From assembly GCA_026985625.1 (NCBI GenBank), contig JALSQC010000327.1, forward strand, positions 1 to 8,134: DNA of 8,134 bases. Direction: 5' to 3'. The notes beneath the pieces are model-generated. The model worked only from the letters and a program-made list of their open reading frames with translations, ran no database searches and was not told the origin of the DNA. A program made the translations under genes and the position numbers. The DNA is from Bacteroidales bacterium (GTDB lineage Bacteria > Bacteroidota > Bacteroidia > Bacteroidales > JAFGXI01). The number at the start of each line of letters is the position of its first letter. Positions within the stretch are counted from its first letter, which is position 1. This document shows positions 1 to 7,900 of this stretch, in pieces.

Positions 1-1896
1 TTTTATTGTTTTTAAAAGAGTATCGTGCGACATATATTCTATTACAGGGTCGGCTGCAATAATTTTATTTTCGTTATCATCTGATATGTTGTAATTTTTA
101 TTTGTATTCTGTAGAGCAGAACCTTGTGCTTTTTTTATTTGTTTAGGAGTAATATTATTTTTTATATTATATTTTAGTTGTTTTTCGCGTCGACGGTTTG
201 TTTCGTTTATTGTTTTTTGCATCGATTCGGTAATTTTATCGGCATACATAATTACTTTTCCGTTTATGTTTCTGGCAGCTCTGCCTGCTGTTTGGGTTAA
301 CGAACGGTGCGAACGCAAGAATCCTTCTTTGTCGGCATCGAGAATTGCAACTAACGATACTTCGGGTAAGTCTAACCCCTCGCGTAGCAGGTTAACTCCT
401 ATAAGAACATCGAATCGTCCTGCTCGTAAATCGTCCATAATTTCTACACGTTCCAAAGTATCGACATCGGAGTGTATGTATCGCGAACGTATGTTTAATT
501 TTGTAAGATATTTTGTTAGTTCTTCGGCCATTCGTTTTGTTAGTGTTGTAACTAAAACACGTTCGTCGGTTTTAACCCGTTTATCAATCTCGTCGAGTAA
601 ATCGTCTATTTGATTTAAGCTTGGTTTTACTTTTATCTCAGGGTCTAATAGTCCTGTAGGTCGAATGATTTGTTCGACATAAACGCCTTCGCTTTTTTGT
701 AGTTCGTAGTCGGCAGGTGTTGCACTAACGTATATTACCGAATAAATAAGTTTTTCGAACTCGTTAAATTTCAATGGTCTGTTATCGCGTGCTGCCGGTA
801 GTCTAAAGCCGTATTCTATTAAATTGTCTTTTCGTGATTTGTCGCCTCCATACATTGCTCTAATTTGAGGTATTGTAACGTGGCTTTCGTCTATAACGGT
901 TAAAAAGTCTTTAGGAAAATAATCTAACAGACAAAAGGGGCGTGTTCCCGGTTTGCGACGGTCGAAATATCTCGAGTAGTTTTCGATACCCGAACAGTGT
1001 CCAAGTTCTTTTATCATTTCTAAATCAAATGTAACACGGTCTTCGATTCTTTTTGCTTCGATATTTTTTCCTATTTCTTTAAAATATTCTATTTGTTTAA
1101 ATAAATCGTCTTGTATTTCTTTAATTGCTGTTTGAATTGTATTTTTATCGGTAATAAATAAGTTTGCAGGATATATTAATGCTCGTTCGAGTTTTGTAAT
1201 TGTTGTGTTGTCTAACGGGTTTATAATGCTTATATCTTCTATTTCGTCGTCCCAAAACGAGAAACGGTAAGCAATATTGTCGTAAGCAAGGTAAACATCG
1301 ATGTTGTCGCCCGAAACACGAAAATTTCCGCGGTTAAAATCGATATCGTTGCGAGAGTATAAATTATCGACAAGTTTTCGTAAAAAAACATTACGGTCTA
1401 TAATTTGATTTTTTTCGATTTTAATAAGATTTTCGTGAAAGACTTGAGGGTTTCCTATTCCGTATATGCAAGATACCGATGATACTACAATTACATCTTC
1501 GCGTCCTGATAGTAAAGATGATACTGTGCTTAGCCGTAATTTTTCGATTTCGTCGTTTATTGATAAATCTTTTTCTATGTATGTTCCTGTAACCGGAATA
1601 TATGCTTCGGGTTGATAGTAGTCGTAGTATGATACGTAATATTCTACGGCGTTCTCGGGAAAGAATTGTTTAAACTCGCTATATAGTTGTGCTGCAAGTG
1701 TTTTATTGTGGCTTAGTATTAATGTTGGTTTGTTAATTTTGTTTATAACATTGGCTATGGTAAATGTTTTGCCCGAGCCTGTAACTCCAAGTAAGGTTTG
1801 GTGTTTTGTGTTGTTTTTTAAACCTTTGTAGAGTTGCTCTATTGCTTGTGGCTGATCGCCTGTAGGTTTGTAATCAGATATTAGTTTAAATTTCAA
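1..1896 (-). CDS. uvrB: UvrABC excinuclease subunit B, 3' end cut by window edge
   Basis: UvrB is the damage-verifying helicase-like subunit of nucleotide excision repair; it is loaded by UvrA and recruits UvrC. Translating the minus strand gives 632 residues with no stop. Visible motifs are Walker A GVTGSGKT (37-44), the tyrosine-rich beta-hairpin YYVSYYDYYQPEAY (86-99) that is inserted into DNA, the DESH box (336-339), GVNLLREGLDLP, and helicase motif VI QTAGRAAR (535-542). The family is usually about 670 residues, so only the C-terminal UvrC-binding UVR motif should be missing. The start is TTG at 1894-1896: an in-frame TAA lies two codons upstream (1900-1902), the N-terminus MKFKLISDYKPTGDQP aligns with the normal UvrB start, and I see no in-frame ATG for about the first 130 codons. 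It begins 8 bases after wecB ends, so it is probably last or late in that operon. Identification is firm; the operon is inferred from spacing. Confidence 0.97.
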   Translation of the reverse strand, partial: MKFKLISDYKPTGDQPQAIEQLYKGLKNNTKHQTLLGVTGSGKTFTIANVINKINKPTLILSHNKTLAAQLYSEFKQFFPENAVEYYVSYYDYYQPEAYIPVTGTYIEKDLSINDEIEKLRLSTVSSLLSGREDVIVVSSVSCIYGIGNPQVFHENLIKIEKNQIIDRNVFLRKLVDNLYSRNDIDFNRGNFRVSGDNIDVYLAYDNIAYRFSFWDDEIEDISIINPLDNTTITKLERALIYPANLFITDKNTIQTAIKEIQDDLFKQIEYFKEIGKNIEAKRIEDRVTFDLEMIKELGHCSGIENYSRYFDRRKPGTRPFCLLDYFPKDFLTVIDESHVTIPQIRAMYGGDKSRKDNLIEYGFRLPAARDNRPLKFNEFEKLIYSVIYVSATPADYELQKSEGVYVEQIIRPTGLLDPEIKVKPSLNQIDDLLDEIDKRVKTDERVLVTTLTKRMAEELTKYLTKLNIRSRYIHSDVDTLERVEIMDDLRAGRFDVLIGVNLLREGLDLPEVSLVAILDADKEGFLRSHRSLTQTAGRAARNINGKVIMYADKITESMQKTINETNRRREKQLKYNIKNNITPKQIKKAQGSALQNTNKNYNISDDNENKIIAADPVIEYMSHDTLLKTIK

Positions 1897-1904
1897 ATTT
1901 TATT

Positions 1905-2969
1905 TTAATTGTATTTAATAAGTTGGTTAATAATATTTTCGGCTGCTTTTCCGTTTCCGTATAAATTTATATTAAAGTTTGTATTAAATTTATGATTTTT
2001 GTATGTGTTAATTATTTTGTTTTTATCGGCACCTGCAATTTGGTTAAAGTTGTTTTTTATAAGTTCTATCCATTCTGTTTCGTTACGTAATGTTATGCAA
2101 GGTTTTTTAAAAAAGAAGGCTTCTTTTTGTAAACCTCCGCTATCGGTCATTACCATTTTGCATCTGTTAAGCATATATACCATTTCGAGATATCCAACGG
2201 GTTCGATTATGGTTAAATTTTGAGTTTGAAATTCTGAATTTTTAATTATTTTGGCTGTTCGAGGGTGTAGAGGTATAATTATGTTTGTTTCTTTTGCTAT
2301 TTGATTTAAAGCTGTAAATATTTCTGATAATCGTTTTTTATTATCGGTGTTTTCGGCACGGTGTATTGTTGCAAGAATAAATTCTTTTGGTAGATTTATT
2401 TTTGGTTTTTGTTCTTTTTTTGAATAAAAAATAGCGGCATCTTGCATAATATCGCCTGATTTTGCTATTTTACATTTTATGTTATCGTATCCTTCGTTTA
2501 ATAAATTTTTTACGGCTGTGTATGTAGGGCAAAATAAAATATCTGATATTCTGTCGGTTAATATACGGTTAATCTCTTCGGGCATATCCATATTAAACGA
2601 CCGTAGTCCGGCTTCTACGTGAGCAACTTTAATATGTAATTTTTTGGCGGCTAATGCACCTGCAATTGTTGAGTTTGTGTCGCCATAGACTAAAATCCAG
2701 TCGGGTTTTTCGATTATTAAAATTTCTTCGATTTTTTGGAGCATTTGTCCTGTCATTGCTCCATGGTTTAGTCCGTTTATATTTAAATTGTAATTGGGCT
2801 TGGGAATGTTCATCTCGTCAAAAAAAATATCCGACATATTTGTATCGAAATGTTGTCCTGTATGAATTATTATTTCGTTAATATTATTATTTTCGGCAAT
2901 TTTTCGACTTAAAGCTGCTGCTTTAATAAATTGTGGTCTTGCTCCTATTATTGTAGCTAATTTTATCAT
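1905..2969 (-). CDS. wecB: UDP-N-acetylglucosamine 2-epimerase (non-hydrolysing, WecB/MnaA family)
   Basis: The 354-residue cytoplasmic protein belongs to the GT-B-fold epimerases that interconvert UDP-GlcNAc and UDP-ManNAc, supplying ManNAc-type sugars for capsule, O-antigen or other surface glycans. Family motifs are complete: GARPQFIK (9-16, with Arg11 and Lys16), TGQHFD (37-42), GDTNS (96-100, Asp97), HVEAGLRS (117-124, Glu119), PEEINR (130-135), HRAEN (203-207, His203), and DSGGLQKEA (276-284). These correspond to the Asp, Glu, Glu and His residues known as catalytic in WecB. Length is normal. The ATG overlaps the stop of the upstream secreted-protein gene by one base (TAATG), and uvrB starts 8 bases after its end. 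No other glycan genes are in the window, so the pathway served is unknown. The related WbpI family (2,3-diacetamido-glucuronate epimerase) has the same motifs; I cannot separate the substrates by reading alone. Confidence 0.92.
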   Translation of the reverse strand: MIKLATIIGARPQFIKAAALSRKIAENNNINEIIIHTGQHFDTNMSDIFFDEMNIPKPNYNLNINGLNHGAMTGQMLQKIEEILIIEKPDWILVYGDTNSTIAGALAAKKLHIKVAHVEAGLRSFNMDMPEEINRILTDRISDILFCPTYTAVKNLLNEGYDNIKCKIAKSGDIMQDAAIFYSKKEQKPKINLPKEFILATIHRAENTDNKKRLSEIFTALNQIAKETNIIIPLHPRTAKIIKNSEFQTQNLTIIEPVGYLEMVYMLNRCKMVMTDSGGLQKEAFFFKKPCITLRNETEWIELIKNNFNQIAGADKNKIINTYKNHKFNTNFNINLYGNGKAAENIINQLIKYN

Positions 2970-3532
2970 TATTTTTTTTGTTTGTCGTTTTCGACTATTT
3001 TTTTAGCGTTATTAATAAAATATTTATGAAAAGATGACTTTTTTGCAAATTCGTTAATTGTGTTATCATCAGCTTTTTGTATAATTTTATTTGATATTTT
3101 ATTAATTTCAAATAGTTCTGATGATTTTTTTGCAACATCGTAAAAGTTATTAAATGAACATTTTCCGAAAATAGGGGAGTAAAAGAAATCGTTTGTAGCA
3201 TTGTAAAATACGCTTTTTCCTCGTCCTTTTAAATAATATTGAAATCCGTTTTTAAATAAAATCCAAATACCTGATGTGTTTAATTTATAATTAGCGTATT
3301 TTTTGCAAATTAATTCTTTTGACACGATAATAGAATCGCTTTTTACGTTGCCTTTTAGGTTTTTGTTTACTTTTAATATAAAATTAGAGTCGTTAATTTT
3401 TACAATTGTTCCTTCTACTATGTTGTTTGATAATATTATCCAGCGAACAAGATGCATATCGTTTATGCTTGTTTGCGAGAATATATTTATCGAAATAAGA
3501 TATAGGATTAATGTAATGTAAAGTTTTTTCAT
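2969..3532 (-). CDS. Small exported protein of unknown function
   Basis: I do not recognise a named family for this 187-residue protein. It has a clear signal peptide: Lys-Lys at 2-3, a hydrophobic core at about 4-18, and an ending NIFSQ typical of Bacteroidota exported proteins; there is no lipobox cysteine at the cleavage region, so a periplasmic or secreted soluble form is likelier than a lipoprotein. The mature part opens with a strand-rich stretch (about 38-70) whose pattern VEGTIVKI..FILKVNKNLKG resembles small OB-like or NTR-like beta-barrel domains found in bacterial exported proteins; this is only a resemblance. The C-terminal third is Lys/Asn-rich and probably helical. Two cysteines are visible (76 and 125). 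The start is ATG, 7 bases after cinA stops, and the stop overlaps the wecB start by one base, so translational coupling to wecB is likely. That it is a real gene is supported by the signal peptide and tight packing. Confidence 0.8.
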   Translation of the reverse strand: MKKLYITLILYLISINIFSQTSINDMHLVRWIILSNNIVEGTIVKINDSNFILKVNKNLKGNVKSDSIIVSKELICKKYANYKLNTSGIWILFKNGFQYYLKGRGKSVFYNATNDFFYSPIFGKCSFNNFYDVAKKSSELFEINKISNKIIQKADDNTINEFAKKSSFHKYFINNAKKIVENDKQKK

Positions 3533-3539
3533 ATATATT

Positions 3540-4781
3540 TTAATTTTTAATAATTTTTAGTCGCAACAGGTTTAATGATGTTAATGTTGCTCTTGTAATG
3601 TTTCTGCCTCGATGTTCGCCAAAACTAAATTTATAAGTATCAACCGATATTTTGTCGGCAATTGCAATCCAAGTTGTTCCTACAGGTTTTTCTGTTGTCC
3701 CTCCCGTTGGACCTGCAATTCCTGATATTGCAATAGAATAGTCGGTATTAAATTTTTTGATAATATTTTCTGCCATTTCGGTAACTACTTGTTTGCTAAC
3801 AGCTCCGTATTTGTTTAAAGTGTTTTTATTAACGTCAAGAATTTTTGATTTTATTTCGTTTGAGTATGCAACAACACTGCCTTTAAAGTATTTTGAGCTT
3901 CCTGATATTGATGTTAAAAGTTTAGCTACATTTCCGCCGGTGCAACTTTCGGCAGTTGCAAGGGTTTTGTTTTTTTCGGTAAAAATATTTTTTATAACTT
4001 CTTCTAAACTTATATCGTTGTATCCGAAAATATTATCAGGAATAATTTTTTGTAATTTTTTTATTTCTTCGTCTATTTTTTTTGCTATATTTTTTTTTTT
4101 TTCTGCTGTTCCTGTTAGTCTTAATCGTACTATTCCGGGTTTTGGCAGATATGCTAATTTAATGTCCTTAGGTAGATTATTTTCCCAATCTTCTATTTTT
4201 AGTGAAAGTTCCGATTCGGGAACTCCTTGTGTCATAACTGTTTTGTGATATAATGATGTTGTTTTGTATTTTTTTTGAATAAACGGAATAAATTCTTCAG
4301 TAATAATTTTTTTCATTTCAAATGGAACACCGGGTAGCGAAACAATTGTTTTTTTGTTTTTTTCGAAAAGCATTCCTTGTGCTGTTCCGTTTGTGTTGTT
4401 TAGTATAATACAGTTTTCGGGCAGTTCGGCTTGTTTTGTGTTAAGCTCGTTCATTTTAATTTTGCGTTTTCCGAGAAGCTCTTTATTTTTTTCGAAGACG
4501 GTTTTATTAAAAACAAGTTTTGTGTTAAAATATTTGGCTAAAGTTTCTTTTGTTAAATCATCTTTTGTTGGTCCTAAACCGCCGGTAATAATAATTATGT
4601 CGGCGTGGGTTTCGGCATCGGATATTGCTTTTGTTATGTGTTCAGGAGAATCTGATATAGATGTAATTTGATAAATTTTTATTCCTAATTCTTTTAATTG
4701 CTGAGCAATCCAAGCTGAGTTGCTATCAATAATTTGGCCTATGAGAATCTCATCACCAATAGTTATAATTTCTGCTTTCAT
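3540..4781 (-). CDS. cinA: CinA-family protein: COG1058 domain plus NMN amidohydrolase (PncC) domain
   Basis: The full two-domain, 413-residue CinA. The N-terminal molybdopterin-binding-like (COG1058) domain, about residues 1-170, carries GDEILIGQ (9-16), TGGLGPTKDDLT (66-77), NGTAQG (131-136) and PGVPFEM (150-156); in characterised CinA proteins this part hydrolyses ADP-ribose. A linking domain (about 175-250) includes LPKPGIVRLRL. The C-terminal PncC domain (about 257-413) carries AESCTGG (277-283, containing the conserved serine), GAVSK, SGIAGPTGG (353-361) and GTTW, and in the family deamidates nicotinamide mononucleotide to recycle NAD breakdown products. The older name competence/damage-inducible protein comes from other bacteria and need not apply here. 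Start ATG lies 17 bases after the tRNA-Pro gene, with no Shine-Dalgarno. Odd point: a run of 13 A on the coding strand at codons 227-231, between the two catalytic domains. Identification is firm; activities are inferred from the family. Confidence 0.97.
   Translation of the reverse strand: MKAEIITIGDEILIGQIIDSNSAWIAQQLKELGIKIYQITSISDSPEHITKAISDAETHADIIIITGGLGPTKDDLTKETLAKYFNTKLVFNKTVFEKNKELLGKRKIKMNELNTKQAELPENCIILNNTNGTAQGMLFEKNKKTIVSLPGVPFEMKKIITEEFIPFIQKKYKTTSLYHKTVMTQGVPESELSLKIEDWENNLPKDIKLAYLPKPGIVRLRLTGTAEKKKNIAKKIDEEIKKLQKIIPDNIFGYNDISLEEVIKNIFTEKNKTLATAESCTGGNVAKLLTSISGSSKYFKGSVVAYSNEIKSKILDVNKNTLNKYGAVSKQVVTEMAENIIKKFNTDYSIAISGIAGPTGGTTEKPVGTTWIAIADKISVDTYKFSFGEHRGRNITRATLTSLNLLRLKIIKN
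4090..4102 (-). repeat. 13-base poly-A tract inside cinA (coding strand)
   Basis: Thirteen consecutive A on the coding strand encode the end of Glu227, three lysines and the start of Asn231. It lies just before the PncC domain. Loss of one A gives an immediate TAG after residue 231; gain of one A gives a TGA after residue 248. Either change would leave only the N-terminal part of CinA. Confidence 0.95.
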
Positions 4782-4798
4782 TGTGTTAAGATAAAAAG

Positions 4799-4873
4799 TC
4801 GGGGTGAGAAGATTTGAACTTCCGACCCCACGCCCCCCAGACGCGTACTCTAACCAAGCTGAGCTACACCCCG
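4799..4873 (-). tRNA. tRNA-Pro, anticodon GGG
   Basis: The minus strand folds into a complete 75-base cloverleaf. The acceptor stem CGGGGTG/CACCCCG is perfectly paired, with discriminator A at 4799. The D stem is GCTC/GAGT with one G-U pair, and the anticodon stem CGCGT/GCGTG has two G-U pairs. The loop CTGGGGG places GGG at positions 34-36 and G at 37, as expected for proline. The T arm is GGAAG-TTCAAAT-CTTCT. It should read CCC and CCU codons. The 3' CCA is not encoded; the sequence continues CTTTTTATC, so CCA must be added enzymatically. It sits 17 bases before cinA on the same strand, suggesting a shared primary transcript. The anticodon was assigned by hand folding. Confidence 0.96.
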
Positions 4874-4967
4874 ATTTATATTCGGTTGCAAAATTAATTA
4901 TTTAAATACTTATAAAAAATTTTTGTTTATTTTTTTTTATTATTTTTTTGTAGTTGTATAATTAATT
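4874..4967. other. AT-rich intergenic spacer
   Basis: These 94 bases separate the surface-protein gene from tRNA-Pro. They are nearly all A/T, with long T runs on the plus strand and one short self-complementary AAAAATTTTT stretch. I see no GC-containing hairpin that would make a convincing intrinsic terminator for the surface-protein gene; apart from the -7 box noted separately, nothing else is apparent. Confidence 0.7.
4889..4896 (-). promoter_or_regulatory. Candidate Bacteroidota -7 promoter element for tRNA-Pro and the cinA operon
   Basis: The minus strand reads TAATTTTG, an exact match to the Bacteroidota -7 consensus TAnnTTTG, ending 15 bases before the tRNA 5' end. That places a start site roughly 10 bases ahead of the tRNA. 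I see no good -33 TTG at the expected distance, only A/T tracts, so the call rests on one box and its position. It is the only candidate promoter I found for the four downstream genes. Confidence 0.5.
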
Positions 4968-7900
4968 TTATTGTTTTATTAATATTGTGCCTGTTATTGG
5001 AGATTTATTATCGTGCATATTTAAGATAAATACGTATGAGGATATCGGTAATTTTTTACCGTTATATTCTCCACTCCAAGGATTATTGTTGTATTCGCTA
5101 CCTGTTCCATCGAAAGTATAAATAAGATTTCCCCAACGGTTATAAATTTCTATAGTTATTTGTTTGTATGACGATATTCCTTTAATTTTCCAAGTATCAT
5201 TGTATCCGTCAGCATTTGGTGTAATTGCAAGAGGAATTTGTAACGGTGTTAAAATCTCAAATGTATCTATAACAGAACAATTATTATTGTCGGTAATTGT
5301 AACGGTATAAGTTCCTGACGATAAATTTGTTTGTGTATTACCTCCTGTAAAATAATTAGACCAAGAATAGTTATATGGAACTTGTCCACCTTGAGCTATT
5401 ATGCTAACGTATCCTGAGTTATTATCTATTGTATCTTTAATTATTATTTGATTTGGTTCTGTTAATTGAGCAACAAAAATAGATTGGCAATAATTATTAT
5501 CGGTTATTGTTAACATATAAGTTCCTGCATTAATATTATATAAAACAGAGTCATTTTTATTATTAGACCAACTATAAGAATAAGGAGGTGTTCCTCCTAA
5601 AATATTTACAGATAAATATCCGGATTCATCATTATAACAATCTAAATTTTTTAAAGAGTCTAAAGTAATTTGTAAACTATCGGGCTGATTAACATCTAAT
5701 TTGCTTGATGTAACATTACAACCATTATTATCGGTTATTGTTAAAAAATACGAACCTGCATACAGATTATTTGCAATTGAATCGGTTTGTGAGTTACTCC
5801 AATTATAAGAATAAGGAGGAGTTCCTCCTGAAATATTTGTGATAATTATTCCTGTATTTTCGCCGTAACATTTAACATCATTTATTGATGTTTGTATGTT
5901 TATTTGTGTAGGTTCTGTAATTGTTATTGATGTGTCGTTAAAACAACCAAGCGAATCGGTTACGGTAACATTATAATTACCTGCCGAAAGACTATCAATT
6001 GTAGATGTGGTATCACTTGTTGACCAAGTATAACTATACGGAGGTGTTCCCGATAACATATTTATACTTATGCTACCATTTGAATTTCCGTAACAGTCGA
6101 TATTATTATAAGTAATATTGCCAAAATAAATATTACCTCCATCGTTTCCTATAATTGCCGATGTTGTTTGTTCGCAAGAATTTTGGTCGCTTACTGTAAC
6201 ATAAAATGTGTTTGGACTTGATACTGTAATACTTGATGTTGTATCTCCTGTTGACCAAACATACGAATATGTTCCAGTTCCTCCTGTAGCTGTTACAGAT
6301 GCTTGTCCTGATTGTCCGCAAGAAACATTAACAACCGAAGTGTCTAATATTATTTCCGAAGGTTGTGTTATAGAATCAGTCCCCATTGCAGAACAGCCCG
6401 AAGCATCTTTTATAATTATGCTGTAAATTCCTGCAGGTAAATTGGATATACTATCGGATATAAATGTTGTTCCGTTATCAAAGCTATACGATGTGGCATT
6501 TGCCGAATAAACAATTATTTGTCCGCTATCACCGTAACATAAAGCATCGGTAGAAACAATACTATCAATTGATAACGATGTGTTGCTGTTAATATTTATA
6601 GAAGTATCAAATGTGCAGCCAAAAGATGTTTTAATAGAAACAGTATAATTTCCTACATTAAATGTATCAATATAATTTGTTGTAGAATATGCTGAGCCGT
6701 TAAAAGAATATGTATAGCTTCCGGTATCGTAAATATGTATTTCGCCATTATATGGTGACGAACAAACTGTAACATCTGATACTGTAATAGAATCGATATC
6801 AGGTAAAGGATTAACGGTAATTGTTCCTGTAGCAGAAACATTACCACAACCTCCTGTTAAATTTACGGTGTAATTAAAAGTTCCACTTGCTGATGGTGTT
6901 CCACTTATTGTAACAGTATTACTATTCCACGATCCGCTAACACCCGAAGGTAATCCGCTAAAAGTAGCTCCCGTAGCTCCGGTTGTTGAATATGTAATAT
7001 CTGTTATAGCATTGTTAATACATACGGATTGATTATCGGTTCCCGATGCTGATGTAAGAGTAATTGTGTTATCGGGATTAACGGTAATAGTTCCTGAAGC
7101 AGAAGCACTTCCGCAACCGCCTGTTAAATTAACAGTGTAATTAAAAGTTCCACTTGCTGTAGGAGTTCCGCTTATTGTTACTGTATTACTATTCCACGAG
7201 CCGCTAACACCTGTAGGCAATCCGCTAAAGCTTGCACCTGTTGCACCTGTAGTTGAATATGTAATATTTGTTATAGCATTGTTAATACATACGGTTTGGT
7301 TATCGGTTCCCGATGCTGATGTTAGTGTGATTGTATTTGAGGGTGTTACTGTTATATTAACATTATCACTTGTATTACAAACATTGTCGGTTACGGTATA
7401 TGTTGTATTTGTATTTGGGGTAACATTTATTGTTGTATTATTTTCTTGTCCCGATAAACTTGCATCGGAAGGAGATGCTGTCCATGTTACATTTGTTACA
7501 TTTGATGCAGTAATTGTTGTTGCATTTCCTGAGCAAATTGTTGTAGGAGATGCCGAAGCACTAACAGCTTGTAAAACATTAACTTGAACTGAACTTGTAG
7601 CAATATCTCCATCTCCTGTTGTAGCTGTAACTGTATATGTTGATGTTGTTGCAGGTGAAACGGTTATTGATGCAGATGTATCGCCTGTGCTCCATTGAAT
7701 CATACCGCAACCTGTAAAGTTAAGAGTTGCCGATGACGATGGACAAATATCTTGATTGCTTCCTGCATCTGCCGATGCTACAGGATCGGCAGTAATTGCC
7801 CATGAGTTTAATTTAGGAGTTTCGTTTGAATTTGAACTTGTATATCTTAATATTGCCCGTATATATAATTTTGAGTATGTTGTTGTATTTAATGAACTTA

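Noticed and set aside
266..613. Plus-strand open frame of 115 codons
   Set aside because: It lies wholly antisense to conserved uvrB helicase motifs (QTAGRAAR, NLLREGLDLP); the peptide is Ser/Arg-rich with no family features.
3757..4671. Two plus-strand open frames opposite cinA (163 and 105 codons)
   Set aside because: Both are Phe/Ser-rich antisense readings of an AT-rich conserved gene; all CinA motifs are on the other strand.
4799..4873. tRNA gene as an integration site for a mobile element
   Set aside because: No integrase, no repeated tRNA 3' fragment and no foreign-looking genes appear on either side in this window.
4905..4950. Possible intrinsic terminator after the surface-protein gene
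   Set aside because: Only A/T self-complementarity is present, with no GC stem before a T run on the minus strand.
5813..5829. Perfect inverted repeat AGGAGGA-GT-TCCTCCT that could be a hairpin
   Set aside because: It encodes the GGTPP motif of a SprB repeat; near versions recur at each unit, so the symmetry follows from the codons for Gly-Gly-Thr-Pro-Pro rather than a regulatory site.
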